From positions 682,001-746,000 of the forward strand of contig NZ_RCIO01000001.1 of the NCBI RefSeq assembly GCF_004000235.1: DNA of 64,000 nucleotides. The letters run 5' to 3'. Numbering within the stretch: the first letter of the stretch is position 1; each line of letters starts with the position of its first letter. Source of the stretch: Mesorhizobium sp. Z1-4. GTDB taxonomy: Bacteria; Pseudomonadota; Alphaproteobacteria; Rhizobiales; Rhizobiaceae. A model generated the notes under the pieces. It was not told the DNA's origin. It saw only the letters and a list, made by a program, of their open reading frames with translations, and did no database searches. Made by a program: the position numbers and the translations under genes. This document shows positions 55,650 to 64,000 of this stretch, piece by piece.

Positions 55650-56180
55650 TCAGCCTGCGGCGCGGCGGCGCCAGGCATACCCGCCGGTCTTGTCGGATGC
55701 CTTCGCGGTCGGCTGATACTGATGCGCGATGCCGCCCGTCTCGCCCTTTTCCAGCCGCTTCAGCGTCGCCGGATTGGCGATTTCGAGTTCCGAAAAGCCG
55801 GTACGGATCATATGCGCCACCTGGTCGATCAGCACGTCGCCGGCCGCGCGCAGCGGCCCCTGATAGCCGTGGCGCGTGCGCAAGAGCTCGGCCTTGGAGT
55901 AGCTGCGCCCGTCGCCAAAGGCAGGGAAGGTCAGCGAGATCAGCGCGACATCTTCCAGAAACGGCAGCAGAGCATCCAGCGCTTCGCCGGGCGCGACCTC
56001 GACGCCGATGCGGCCGGCAAATTCGGCGCGGCTGTTGTCGCCCAGCGCCAGGAACGCGCCAAGCGGCAGCAGGTAGCGCCCATCGCCAGCATGTGCCGGC
56101 AGATCGTCGACGCGCTGCCAGCTGTCGTCGCGAAACCCTTCGGCCGGCGTCCAGAGCCGGGTGTCGTTCTGTTCGGTCAT
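55650..56180 (-). CDS. DUF934 family protein of the sulfate-assimilation operon
   Basis: This 176-residue protein has LPLGAFLALGDNSRAEFAGRIGVEVAPGEALDALLPFLEDVALISLTFPAFGDGRSYSKAELLRTRHGYQGPLRAAGDVLIDQ, the DUF934 core. It is nearly always adjacent to cysH/cysI in proteobacteria and is thought to support sulfite reduction, perhaps as an electron-transfer partner; the role is unproven. It follows cysH by six bases. Confidence 0.88.
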   Translation of the reverse strand: MTEQNDTRLWTPAEGFRDDSWQRVDDLPAHAGDGRYLLPLGAFLALGDNSRAEFAGRIGVEVAPGEALDALLPFLEDVALISLTFPAFGDGRSYSKAELLRTRHGYQGPLRAAGDVLIDQVAHMIRTGFSELEIANPATLKRLEKGETGGIAHQYQPTAKASDKTGGYAWRRRAAG

Positions 56181-56186
56181 GCTCGC

Positions 56187-56936
56187 CTAGTTCTGCCGTG
56201 ATGAGAGCGAGCTTTCCAGCCCGGTCAGGTGAATGCCGCATTCGGTCTTGGCCTGCCCCGCCCAGCGGCCGGAGCGCGCATCGCCGCCGGCTTCCACCGG
56301 CTGCGTGCAGGGGAAGCAGCCGATCGACAGATAACCATAGGCCACCAGCGGGTTTTCGCGCAGATCGTGCGCGCGCATATAGGCGGCGAGATCTTCGGTG
56401 GTCCAGTCGGCAATCGGGTTGATGCGGATGCGCTCGCCCACCGCCTCGAACACCGGCATCGTCGAACGCGTTGACGCCTGGTGGCGCTTGCGGCCGGTGA
56501 ACCATGCCTTGTAAGGCTCGACGGCACGCGCCATCGGCTCCACCTTGCGGATGTCGCAGCAGGCCGTGGTGTCGGACTGATGCAGCAGCCCGTCGTGATC
56601 GCCCGCAAGCAGTGCGTCGTCCAGCGGGTGGATGATCTGAACGTTGGTCAGGCCCAGATCGTCGGCGAGCTGGTCGCGATATTGCAGCGTTTCGCCGAAA
56701 TGCTTGCCCGTATCGAGAAAGGCGACCGGCACCGAAGGGTCGACATCGGCGATCAGCTTCAACAGCACGGCCGAATCCGCGCCGAAGGACGACACCACGG
56801 CGATCTCGCCGGGAAACCATTCGGTGATGGCCCGCTTGATCAGCTCATGCGCGTCGAGTGCGGCAAAACCCGCCTCAAGGTCGGCCGCTCTGGCGGCGGC
56901 GCCTGCGGCGTCAGGCTGCGCGAACTTCACGTCCAT
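56187..56936 (-). CDS. cysH: Assimilatory adenylyl-sulfate (APS) reductase, CysH family
   Basis: The 249-residue enzyme has the SSFGADSA P-loop-like site (49-56), the cluster ligands CC (126-127) and CxxC (207-210), and the catalytic Cys233 in TECGIH. The CC/CxxC pair binds a [4Fe-4S] cluster and marks the APS-type enzyme rather than the PAPS-type of E. coli. It reduces APS to sulfite with thioredoxin. ATG 56936 lies 26 bases inside the end of cysI, so the two are translated together. Confidence 0.92.
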   Translation of the reverse strand: MDVKFAQPDAAGAAARAADLEAGFAALDAHELIKRAITEWFPGEIAVVSSFGADSAVLLKLIADVDPSVPVAFLDTGKHFGETLQYRDQLADDLGLTNVQIIHPLDDALLAGDHDGLLHQSDTTACCDIRKVEPMARAVEPYKAWFTGRKRHQASTRSTMPVFEAVGERIRINPIADWTTEDLAAYMRAHDLRENPLVAYGYLSIGCFPCTQPVEAGGDARSGRWAGQAKTECGIHLTGLESSLSSRQN

Positions 56937-58587
56937 AAAGCGCCTCCTTGAACGGTGCCGCGCCCAGCCGACGATAGGCGGCGAGGAAGTCTTCGGCCTT
57001 GTCGGTGCGCTTGGCAAGATAGGTCTCGACCACGGTCTCGATCGCGTCGGTGATTTCCTCCGCCGCGAAGCCGCGCCCGACGATCTCGCCGATCGAGGTG
57101 TTCTCGTCGGCCGAGCCGCCCAGCGTGATCTGGTAGAGCTCGGTGCCCTTCTTCTCGACGCCAAGTATGCCGATATGGCCGACATGGTGGTGGCCGCAAG
57201 CGTTGATGCAGCCCGAAATCTTGATCTTCAGATCGCCGATTTCCTCCTGCCGCTCCTGCGCGCCGAAGCGCGTGGAGATTTCCTGCGCCACCGAAATCGA
57301 TCGCGCATTGGCGAGCGCACAATAATCGAGGCCGGGGCAGGCGATGATGTCAGTCACCAGCCCGGCGTTGGGTGTGTGCAGGCCGATTGCAACCAGCGCG
57401 TCGTAGACGGCCTTCAGGTCGGCGCGCGCGACATGCGGCAGGATGAGGTTCTGCTCGTGGCTGACACGGATTTCGTCGAAAGCGAGCTGTTCGGCGAGAT
57501 CGGCAACCGCATCCATCTGCGTGTCGGTCGCATCGCCCGGCACTTCGCCGATGCCCTTCAGCGAGATCGTCACCGAGGCGTAGTCAGGGTGACGGTGCTC
57601 GTGGACATTGCGGCGCAGCCATGCGTCGAAGCCGGCGTCTGCCTTGCGCTCAGCGGCGACAGCCGCCCAGCCATCGGCACGCTCGGCAAGTGCCGGCGGT
57701 GCGAAGTAGCTTTCGATGGCGCGGATGTCGGCCTCGGGCAGCTTCAGCTCCTCGCCGGAAAGTTTCAGCGCCGCGAACTCCGCTTCCACCTGCCGGGTCA
57801 GCTCCTCGGTGCCGGTTTCGTGCACCAGTATCTTGATGCGGGCCTTGTACTTGTTGTCGCGGCGGCCGTTCAGATTGTACACGCGCATGATCGCGGTGGT
57901 GTAGGTCAGCAGGTCTTCCTCGGGCAGGAAGTCGCGGATCAGCTTGGCGACCATCGGGGTGCGGCCCTGTCCGCCGCCGACATAGACGGCGAAGCCAAGC
58001 TTGCCGCTGTCGTTCTTCTTCACATGCAGGCCGATGTCATGCGTCTGGATCGCAGCGCGGTCGTGCTCGGCACCGGTCACCGCGATTTTGAACTTGCGCG
58101 GCAGGTAGGAAAATTCAGGGTGCACGGACGACCACTGGCGCAGAATTTCCGCGTAGGGCCTCGGGTCCGCAAATTCGTCGGCAGCGGCACCGGCGAAATG
58201 ATCCGCGGTGACATTGCGAATGCAGTTACCCGACGTCTGGATGGCATGCATCTCGACGCTCGCCAGCTCTTCGAGGATCGCGGGAATGTCCTTCAGCGCC
58301 GGCCAGTTGAACTGCAGGTTCTGGCGTGTGGTGAAATGGCCGTAGCCCTTGTCGTATGTGCGCGCGATATGCGCCAGCATGCGCATCTGCTTCGACGACA
58401 GCGTGCCGTAGGGGATCGCGATCCGAAGCATGTAGGCGTGAAGCTGCAGGTAGACGCCGTTCATCAGCCGCAGCGGCTTGAACTGATCCTCGGTCAGTTC
58501 ACCGGCCAGCCGGCGCTCCGCCTGATCGCGGAACTGGGCAACGCGCTCAGCTACAAAGGCATGATCGAACTCATCGTAACGGTACAT
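56911..58587 (-). CDS. cysI: Nitrite/sulfite reductase, haemoprotein subunit (CysI)
   Basis: The 558-residue sirohaem enzyme has two sulfite-reductase half domains and the cluster motifs CPGLDYC and GCINACGHHHVGHIG (C-x5-C and C-x3-C) that hold the coupled [4Fe-4S]-sirohaem. FTTRQNLQFNWPALKDIPAILEEL is the conserved substrate-side segment. It reduces sulfite to sulfide. No separate flavoprotein CysJ is in the window, so ferredoxin is a likely donor. It is between the DUF2849 and cysH genes. Confidence 0.93.
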   Translation of the reverse strand: MYRYDEFDHAFVAERVAQFRDQAERRLAGELTEDQFKPLRLMNGVYLQLHAYMLRIAIPYGTLSSKQMRMLAHIARTYDKGYGHFTTRQNLQFNWPALKDIPAILEELASVEMHAIQTSGNCIRNVTADHFAGAAADEFADPRPYAEILRQWSSVHPEFSYLPRKFKIAVTGAEHDRAAIQTHDIGLHVKKNDSGKLGFAVYVGGGQGRTPMVAKLIRDFLPEEDLLTYTTAIMRVYNLNGRRDNKYKARIKILVHETGTEELTRQVEAEFAALKLSGEELKLPEADIRAIESYFAPPALAERADGWAAVAAERKADAGFDAWLRRNVHEHRHPDYASVTISLKGIGEVPGDATDTQMDAVADLAEQLAFDEIRVSHEQNLILPHVARADLKAVYDALVAIGLHTPNAGLVTDIIACPGLDYCALANARSISVAQEISTRFGAQERQEEIGDLKIKISGCINACGHHHVGHIGILGVEKKGTELYQITLGGSADENTSIGEIVGRGFAAEEITDAIETVVETYLAKRTDKAEDFLAAYRRLGAAPFKEALYGREVRAA

Positions 58588-58599
58588 GGTTTCTCTCTT

Positions 58600-58908
58600 T
58601 CAGGCGGCGCTTTCAGCGCCCAGCCATGCCTGCTTGCCGAGGTCGCGGCGATTGGTCGGGCCGGCGGCGCGAATGCGCTCGCGCAGACGGATCGGAACTG
58701 CCTTGCCATCGACCATTTCGACATCGACGAAATTGACATCGACGACGAGATTGGCGGCGATTCCCTGCGCGCCGATGGCTTCCATACGGGCCTCCGCGTC
58801 AGGATTCGCCGCGACATCGGCATGGGCGATGGTCTCGGCCCAGCTGTGATCGGCGGCCAGCCACACGGCCTCGCCATCGACGAGACGATTAGCGGTGAGG
58901 ATTTTCAT
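58600..58908 (-). CDS. DUF2849 family protein of the sulfate-assimilation operon
   Basis: This 102-residue protein reads MKILTANRLVDGEAVWLAADHSWAETIAHADVAA, NPDAEARMEAIGAQGIAANLVVDVNFVDVEMVDGKAVPIRLRERIRAAGPT, a family seen between cysG and cysI in alphaproteobacteria. Function is unknown. Its start overlaps the cysG stop as ATGA and it ends 12 bases before cysI. Confidence 0.87.
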   Translation of the reverse strand: MKILTANRLVDGEAVWLAADHSWAETIAHADVAANPDAEARMEAIGAQGIAANLVVDVNFVDVEMVDGKAVPIRLRERIRAAGPTNRRDLGKQAWLGAESAA

Positions 58909-60350
58909 CGCGAGGCTCCACAGTCGGCGGTTACATTGCGCCGGGCGGCGATCGGCTCCGAGCGGTCGAAGCGAGCGCCGGCAACCGTGTCGCCGATAAT
59001 CGTCATCACCGGACCGGTAAGTTCCGTGCGCTCGGCCAGTGCCGGGAGATCGGTCAGTGTTCCGTGCAGCAGGCGGCGGCCCGGCTGACCGGCGTTTTCG
59101 ACAACCGCGACGCCGGTGTCGGGCGAGAGGCCAGCCTTGATCAGGCGCAGCGCCACGTCAGCAGCATTGGAGCGGCCCATATAGACAGCGACGGTAGCGC
59201 CATCGATTGCAAGACGCGCCCAGTCGGGCAGGCTGGCGCCTTTGAGATCGTGGCCGGTGGTGAAGACCATCGAGGAAGCAACGCCGCGCAAGGTGAGCGG
59301 CAGCTCGAAATCGGCGGCAGCGGCAAATGCGGCCGTTACGCCCGGCACGACTTCATAAGAGATATTGGCGTCGCGCAACGCCTGCATTTCCTCGCCGGCA
59401 CGGCCGAAGACCAGCGGATCGCCGGCCTTGAGGCGAACGACACGCTTGCCGGACAGCGCCAGCGAAACCAGCAATTCGTTGATCTCGGCCTGCGATTTGG
59501 AGTGGCAGCCCTTGCGCTTGCCAGCTGCAATGCGCTCGGCGTCGCGGCGGCCGAGCGAGACGACCGCTTCGGGAACCAGAGCGTCATGGACGATGACATC
59601 GGCTTCCATCAGAAGCCGGTGCGCGCGCAAGGTGATCAGGTCTTCGGCACCCGGGCCAGCGCCCACCAGCGCGACATGGCCGGTGGCTTCCTCGGGATGA
59701 AGCAGGAGCTGATCGGCGGCGCGGCGGGCGCTCTCAATATCGCCTTGCTCGACGTTCCGCGCGGCTTCGCCGGCAAAGAAGGCGTTCCAGAAACGGCGGC
59801 GGGGCTGACCCTTTTCAACCAGCTGCTCGGCGAGGGAGCGATAGCCGGTTGCAAGTGCTGCAAGCGCACCGAGCGACGGCGGCAACAGGCGCTCGATGCG
59901 CGCCCGCACCTTCTGGGCGAGAACGGGGCCTGCACCTTCCGTACCGATCGCGACAGCGAGCGGCGCGCGATTGACGAGCGCCGGCGTGAAGAAATCGCAG
60001 AGTTCGGGGCGGTCAACGGCGTTGGCGGGAATACCGGCCGCCCGCGCGGCCTCGACCACCCGGCGGTCGGCGGCTTCATCTCCGGTCGCGGCAAAGACAA
60101 GTGCTGCGCCTTTAAGTAAGGCTGCATCGAAAGGTTGGCCGAGCAGCGCGATTTCGTTTTTCGCCAGCCAGTCGGCGAAAGCCGGCTCTACCTGTTCGGC
60201 AACGACGACCAGCTCCGCGCTCGACTGGGCAAGCAGCCGCGCCTTGGCGAATGCCTCCTCGCCGCCGCCGACAATGATGACAGCACGGCCAGCCACCCGC
60301 ATGAAGACGGGAAAAGCATTCAGTTTGTGAACAGGCTCAAGCGCGCCCAA
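58905..60350 (-). CDS. cysG: Sirohaem synthase CysG (trifunctional)
   Basis: The 481-residue protein has an N-terminal precorrin-2 dehydrogenase/ferrochelatase (FMRVAGRAVIIVGGGEEAFAKARLL, VFAATGDEAADRRVV) and a C-terminal uroporphyrinogen III methyltransferase (HVALVGAGPGAEDLITLRAHRLL, ADVIVHDALV, VRLKAGDPLVFGRAGEEM, PGVTAAFAAAA). It supplies sirohaem to the sulfite reductase encoded downstream. The start TTG 60350 has AAGGAG seven bases upstream. It is the first gene of the cys operon. Confidence 0.93.
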   Translation of the reverse strand: MGALEPVHKLNAFPVFMRVAGRAVIIVGGGEEAFAKARLLAQSSAELVVVAEQVEPAFADWLAKNEIALLGQPFDAALLKGAALVFAATGDEAADRRVVEAARAAGIPANAVDRPELCDFFTPALVNRAPLAVAIGTEGAGPVLAQKVRARIERLLPPSLGALAALATGYRSLAEQLVEKGQPRRRFWNAFFAGEAARNVEQGDIESARRAADQLLLHPEEATGHVALVGAGPGAEDLITLRAHRLLMEADVIVHDALVPEAVVSLGRRDAERIAAGKRKGCHSKSQAEINELLVSLALSGKRVVRLKAGDPLVFGRAGEEMQALRDANISYEVVPGVTAAFAAAADFELPLTLRGVASSMVFTTGHDLKGASLPDWARLAIDGATVAVYMGRSNAADVALRLIKAGLSPDTGVAVVENAGQPGRRLLHGTLTDLPALAERTELTGPVMTIIGDTVAGARFDRSEPIAARRNVTADCGASR

Positions 60351-60523
60351 CGTAGTTCTCCTTGTCGGGCGGCATCATCGTGCCAGGCAACAGATTTCAG
60401 AAGGTACGCGCTGGCGCGCCAGTGGGCGGCGCGAAATCGGTTTTCTCCGCGGATCGTGAAACGCGAAATGCGATTCCCGTAAACCGGCCGCGACGAACAT
60501 TCCAGGCCGGAATTCCGCCTTTG

Positions 60524-61084
60524 CTACTGCGGCATCGTGCTCAGATGCGAGAGCAGTTCGGCGACATTGCCGGCGCCGTATTTCTTCAGAAGCCGGGCGC
60601 GATATGCCTCGACGGTGCGCGGCGAAATCGACAGCGTGCGCGCGATTTCCTTCGAGGTACGCCCCTCGCCCAGATGCATGACGATCTGACGTTCGCGCGT
60701 GGTCAGCTGCCCGACGGGACGATAGTCGGACAGGTCGGCGAAGCTCCACACGGCTTCACGCAGCGGGTCATCGTCGGGCGTGAGCGTGTGCCCCCTCACC
60801 CTGCACCAGAACAGCGAGCCATCCTTGCGTGCCATGATGCGCTCGTCCGAATAGCGGTTGAACCGCTTCAGCGGTTCGACGCCGACATCGCGAATGCGCA
60901 CGAACTCCTCGATCGTGGGATAGAGGATCGCGAAGGATTTATCGAAGAGCTCTTCGCACTTGTAACCGAACATCCCGGCAAATGCCGGGTTGCAGGTTTT
61001 GATCATTCTTTGCGCCGTCATCACAATGCCGATGGGCGAGTGATGGAAGGCTGCAAGGTTCAGTTCTTCGCGTGTGCTCGACAT
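60524..61084 (-). CDS. PAS-LuxR transcriptional regulator
   Basis: The 186-residue protein has an N-terminal PAS domain (AAFHHSPIGIVMTAQRMIKTCNPAFAGMFGYKCEELFDKSF, with the R.NRYSDERIMARKDGSLFWCRVRG segment) and a C-terminal LuxR HTH (LTTRERQIVMHLGEGRTSKEIARTLSISPRTVEAYRARLLKKYGA). No receiver domain is present, so it probably senses a ligand or redox state by PAS. It is divergent from the ABC-transporter binding-protein gene, which it may control; the 256-base gap would hold its site. Confidence 0.82.
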   Translation of the reverse strand: MSSTREELNLAAFHHSPIGIVMTAQRMIKTCNPAFAGMFGYKCEELFDKSFAILYPTIEEFVRIRDVGVEPLKRFNRYSDERIMARKDGSLFWCRVRGHTLTPDDDPLREAVWSFADLSDYRPVGQLTTRERQIVMHLGEGRTSKEIARTLSISPRTVEAYRARLLKKYGAGNVAELLSHLSTMPQ

Positions 61085-61340
61085 GCGTATTTATACGATA
61101 TTGCAGTGCAATCGACCCCTTGCCGATAATACAGGCCAGCTTGCAGCACTCCAAGAGTTCATCGCTCCGGAGTGTGCCGGCAAGCTGCGGGAGGAAAGCC
61201 AACATCGCCAATCGCGCCGCCATTCGGGGCAGCGCGCACCCGGCGTTCCATTCCGCGAACAACCAATCTTGCGCACCGGCCATGCCGACGGGACCGGCTG
61301 CGCATCCGGCATTGTTACGTCGCGCTTCGGAGGAATGGCT

Positions 61341-62537
61341 ATGAAAAAGCTCTTTGCCGCACTGACGCTTACCGCCGCCGTGTTGGCCACGCCCTATGCG
61401 GGCGCGCAGGACGGCCCGGCCAAAATCGCACTGGTTCACGGGCTGTCCGGCTCGGCGTTCGAGGTGTTTTCCAAACAGACCACGACGGGGTTCAACCTCG
61501 GTCTCGAATACGCCACCAACGGCACCATGGAGATCAAGGGCCGCAAGATCGAGGTTATTGAAAAGGACACCCAGTTCAAGCCTGACGTCGCGCGCTCGGT
61601 GCTCGCCGAAGCTTATGGCGACGATGACGTTCTGATCGCGGTGGGCGGAACCTCGTCCGGCGTGACGACAGCTATGCTGCCGATCGCGGAGGAATATGAG
61701 CGCATCCTTCTGGTCGAGCCTGCGGTGGCGGACTCGCTTACCGGACCGGATTCCAACCGCTACGTCTTCAAGACCTCACGCAACTCGTCGATGGACATGC
61801 AGGCGCAGGCGCTGGCCCTGAAGCCCGACGCGAACCTTTATGTCGCGACGCTGGCGGAAGACTACGCTTTCGGCAAGGACGGCATTGCCGCCTTCAAGAA
61901 GGCGCTCGAAGGCACCGGCGCAACCGTGGTGACCGAAGAATACGTGCCGCAGAAGACGACCGATTACACCGCAACCATCGAACGGCTGTTCAACGCGCTC
62001 AAGGACAAGGACGGCCGCAAGGTCGTGCTGATCTACGTCGCAGGTTCGGGCGACCCGATGGGTGCGCTGGCCTCGGCCGAGCCGGAGCGTTTCGGCATCG
62101 AGATTTCAACCGGCGGACACATCCTGCCCGTGCTTCCGACCTACAAGCGGGTGCCCGGCATGGAAGGCGCGATCTACTACTATTACGAAGCGCCGAAGAA
62201 CGAGATCAACGACTGGCTGGTGGCCGAGCACCAGAAGCGCTTCGGCAGCCCGCCCGACTTCTTCACCGCAGGCGGCATGGCGGCGGCACTCGCGATCGCC
62301 AAGGCGCTGGAAACGGCGGACGACTGGGAAACCGAAACGCTGATCTCGACCATGGAAGGCATGAGCTGGGAAACGCCGAAGGGCACCATGACTTTCCGGC
62401 CTGAAGACCACCAGGCGCTGCAGTCGATGTTCCACTTCAAGATCCGCGTGGACGACAATGTCGACTGGGCGATCCCGGACCTCGTGCGCGAGATCAAGCC
62501 CGAGGAAATGGATATCCCGATCGGGCGGAACAACTGA
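61341..62537 (+). CDS. Branched-chain-amino-acid-type ABC transporter substrate-binding protein
   Basis: This 398-residue periplasmic protein has a signal peptide (MKKLFAALTLTAAVLATPYAGA-Q) and the Leu/Ile/Val-binding fold: KIALVHGLSGSAFEVFSKQTTTGFNLGLEYA, VLIAVGGTSSGVTTAMLPIAEEY, ATLAEDYAFGKDGIAAFKKALEG. GGAGG lies seven bases before ATG 61341. The ligand may be an amino acid, urea or an amide. A hairpin separates it from the ATPase genes, a layout that gives excess binding protein. Confidence 0.88.
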   Translation: MKKLFAALTLTAAVLATPYAGAQDGPAKIALVHGLSGSAFEVFSKQTTTGFNLGLEYATNGTMEIKGRKIEVIEKDTQFKPDVARSVLAEAYGDDDVLIAVGGTSSGVTTAMLPIAEEYERILLVEPAVADSLTGPDSNRYVFKTSRNSSMDMQAQALALKPDANLYVATLAEDYAFGKDGIAAFKKALEGTGATVVTEEYVPQKTTDYTATIERLFNALKDKDGRKVVLIYVAGSGDPMGALASAEPERFGIEISTGGHILPVLPTYKRVPGMEGAIYYYYEAPKNEINDWLVAEHQKRFGSPPDFFTAGGMAAALAIAKALETADDWETETLISTMEGMSWETPKGTMTFRPEDHQALQSMFHFKIRVDDNVDWAIPDLVREIKPEEMDIPIGRNN

Positions 62538-62552
62538 GCAGGGCAACAGGTG

Positions 62553-62626
62553 AGTAGGGCAGTAAGGCAATAGGAATTTTCCACCTGGCCACGCTGCCCT
62601 ACTGCCCTACTGCCTTATTGCCCTCG
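62553..62626. repeat. Intercistronic hairpin built from 8-base repeats
   Basis: The left arm (62553-62569) pairs with the right arm (62595-62611) at 16 of 17 positions across a 25-base loop. The right side is four tandem 8-mers: TGCCCTAC, TGCCCTAC, TGCCTTAT, TGCCCTCG (62595-62626); the left arm carries the complement GTAGGGCA/GTAAGGCA. It lies between the binding-protein gene and the ATPase genes. Confidence 0.7.
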
Positions 62627-62654
62627 CGACCCTGCTGACAGGCGCTCAACTTCG

Positions 62655-63419
62655 ATGACCCCTTCTCTTCGCACCGAAAACCTGACAATACGCTTCGGCG
62701 GGCATGCCGCGGTGAACGATGTCACCTGCGCGTTTCAGCCAGGCGAGCTGACGGTCATCGTGGGGCCGAACGGCGCCGGCAAGACGACGTGGTTCAACCT
62801 CGTGTCGGGTCAGCTCACGCCAAGCGCGGGGCGCATTTTCAAGGGCGACGAGGAAATCACCCGGCTTTCGCCGTCGGCTCGCGCCGGCATGGGGATTGGC
62901 CGCGCCTTCCAGCTCACCAGCCTGTTTCCGAAACTCTCCGTGGAAGAAAATGTGCGGCTTGCCGTGCAGGCGAACCACAAGGCCGGTTTCCAGATTTTCC
63001 GCCGCGCCGCAGCGCTGACCGAGCTGCGTGACGCAGCGCATGAGTTTCTCGCCCGCGCCAGACTTCAGAACGTGGCGCACCTGCCCGCGGCGACGCTGCC
63101 GCATGGCGACCAGCGCAAGCTTGAAGTGGCGATGCTGATGGCGATGCAGCCCGACATCTACATGTTCGACGAACCGACCGCCGGCATGTCGGTGGACGAG
63201 GCGCCTGTCATTCTCGACCTGATCGCCGAGATCAAGAAGGACAGCTCGAAGACGATCCTGCTTGTCGAGCACAAGATGGATGTGGTGCGCGCACTCGCCG
63301 ACCGTATTGTGGTGCTGCACAATGGCGAGCTGATTGCCGACGGCAAACCCGACGAGGTGATGGCGCTGCCGATCGTGCGCGAAATCTATCTCGGCATTTC
63401 GCAGGAGAAAGCGGCATGA
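62655..63419 (+). CDS. livG: Branched-chain-amino-acid-type ABC transporter ATP-binding protein LivG-like
   Basis: The 254-residue ABC ATPase has Walker [13 protein letters not shown], Walker B DIYMFDEPTAGMSV, and an atypical signature LPHGDQRKLEVAMLM, where the usual LSGGQ is HGDQ, a form known in LivG-type proteins. It powers uptake with LivF and the LivH/LivM permeases, which must lie beyond the window. It ends overlapping the next gene (ATGA). Confidence 0.9.
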   Translation: MTPSLRTENLTIRFGGHAAVNDVTCAFQPGELTVIVGPNGAGKTTWFNLVSGQLTPSAGRIFKGDEEITRLSPSARAGMGIGRAFQLTSLFPKLSVEENVRLAVQANHKAGFQIFRRAAALTELRDAAHEFLARARLQNVAHLPAATLPHGDQRKLEVAMLMAMQPDIYMFDEPTAGMSVDEAPVILDLIAEIKKDSSKTILLVEHKMDVVRALADRIVVLHNGELIADGKPDEVMALPIVREIYLGISQEKAA

Positions 63420-64000
63420 GCGACGCGATCCTGCGGCTCGACGATGTGCACACCGACATCGCGCAATACCGTATTCTGCACGGGGTGAGCTTCGATGTGC
63501 CGGAAGGCGGCGTGCACGTGCTTCTTGGCCGTAACGGCGCCGGCAAGACAACGACGCTGCGCACGATCATGGGGCTCTGGCGGGCACGCTCCGGCGCCAT
63601 CGTCTTTCGCCATCACGACATCACGGCGGTTCGCACGCCCGACATTTCGCGGCTGGGCATTGCTTATGTTCCGGAGAATATGGGCATTTTCGGCGGACTG
63701 ACGGTCGAGGAAAACATGCGGCTGGCCTCGGCCACCGGCGCGTTCGACGCAGCAAGGCTCAAGCGGATCTACCAGCTGTTTCCGGCCATGGAAAAGTTCT
63801 GGGACAAGCAGGCCTTCGCGCTTTCGGGCGGCCAGAAACAGATGCTGGCGATTTCGCGGGCGATCATCGAGCCGCGCGATCTCATCCTGATCGACGAGCC
63901 GACCAAGGGGCTGGCGCCGTCGATCATCAACGCGATGATCGAGGCATTCCAGGAAATCGGCAGGGATACGACCATCCTGCTGGTGGAACAGAATTTCCAT
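63416..64000 (+). CDS. livF: Branched-chain-amino-acid-type ABC transporter ATP-binding protein LivF-like, partial
   Basis: The first 195 residues are present and the frame runs off the right edge. They include Walker A GRNGAGKTTTLRTIMGLW, Q-loop YVPENMGIFGGLTVEENM, signature LSGGQKQMLAISRAI and Walker B LILIDEPTKGLAP. This is the second ATPase of the transporter. It is coupled to livG by a four-base overlap. Confidence 0.92.
   Translation, partial: MSDAILRLDDVHTDIAQYRILHGVSFDVPEGGVHVLLGRNGAGKTTTLRTIMGLWRARSGAIVFRHHDITAVRTPDISRLGIAYVPENMGIFGGLTVEENMRLASATGAFDAARLKRIYQLFPAMEKFWDKQAFALSGGQKQMLAISRAIIEPRDLILIDEPTKGLAPSIINAMIEAFQEIGRDTTILLVEQNFH

Noticed and set aside
56644-59088. 814-residue plus-strand frame over cysH, cysI and DUF2849
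   Set aside because: It is antisense to three clearly identified genes and shows low-complexity V/G/R-rich translation.
61074-61340. Upstream extension of the binding-protein gene from 61074
   Set aside because: It lacks family resemblance, overlaps the divergent regulator start and would bury the signal peptide; ATG 61341 has a good ribosome binding site.
62595-62626. Tandem 8-mers as a CRISPR or phase-variation tract
   Set aside because: Repeats are contiguous with no spacers, not inside a coding region, and form one arm of a hairpin.

Overview
The window is a high-GC chromosomal segment of an alphaproteobacterium, most likely of the order Hyphomicrobiales (Rhizobiales), in or near the Phyllobacteriaceae/Mesorhizobium group. 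Supporting arrangements are lptA-lptB-rpoN-hpf-ptsN, rph divergent from hrcA with grpE nearby, rph...rdgB-hemW, rsmI-yraN, a DUF1150/Hsp20 pair, and cysG-DUF2849-cysI-cysH-DUF934. This assignment rests on gene order and protein resemblance only; no rRNA or tRNA gene was seen.

Layout. 1-4.1 kb (minus): a sensor kinase cut by the window edge, an in-frame LspA-AcuI fusion ORF and two RNA methyltransferases. 4.2-8.6 kb: a secreted tandem-caspase protein, an ornithine-cyclodeaminase-family enzyme, a LapA-domain protein, ihfB and sppA. 8.8-13.3 kb: the LPS-export/RpoN/PtsN block. 13.4-16.1 kb: DUF1150, Hsp20, nucleoside hydrolase and ribokinase. 16.2-17.9 kb: a four-gene spore-coat-U/chaperone-like cluster behind a CtrA-type box. 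18-30.8 kb: housekeeping and repair genes (Ada-like, nth, adenosine kinase, TRIC, grpE, hrcA, rph, rdgB, hemW, rsmI, yraN). 30.8-35.2 kb: GMC oxidoreductase, two Rnk-like regulators and dadA. 35.2-36.4 kb: a Xre-RES toxin-antitoxin pair with an operator/promoter. 36.4-44.1 kb: a cytochrome P450, the tctCBA tripartite transporter, and divergent tctD-tctE plus a periplasmic binding protein. 44.2-47.4 kb: a caspase-TPR protein with twelve 48-residue repeats. 47.6-50.1 kb: gyrB. 50.1-54.2 kb: one giant lower-GC gene with its own promoter/operator. 54.4-60.4 kb: an unknown small gene, rpsU and the assimilatory sulfate-reduction operon. 60.5-64 kb: a PAS-LuxR regulator divergent from a branched-chain-amino-acid-type ABC transporter that runs off the window.

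Functional links. The nucleoside hydrolase releases ribose and the convergent ribokinase phosphorylates it. The cys operon makes siroheme, reduces APS and reduces sulfite. TctDE probably senses a substrate, perhaps through the binding protein encoded with it, and controls the divergent tctCBA transporter. LptA/LptB serve LPS export, although lptC is not in its expected upstream place.

The strongest candidate for an undescribed system is the 1358-residue protein at 50.1-54.2 kb. A HigA-like DNA-binding domain is fused to a putative nuclease-like region, a region with no P-loop, and about 900 residues that look largely helical. It sits behind a near-consensus promoter overlapped by an inverted repeat, in DNA of visibly lower GC than gyrB next door. 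This reads as an acquired, self-repressed, toxin- or defence-like single-gene module. Other points of interest are two secreted caspase-family proteins (one with an EF-hand and a second domain that lost its His), the lspA-acuI fusion, the Xre-RES operator and several intergenic hairpin families.
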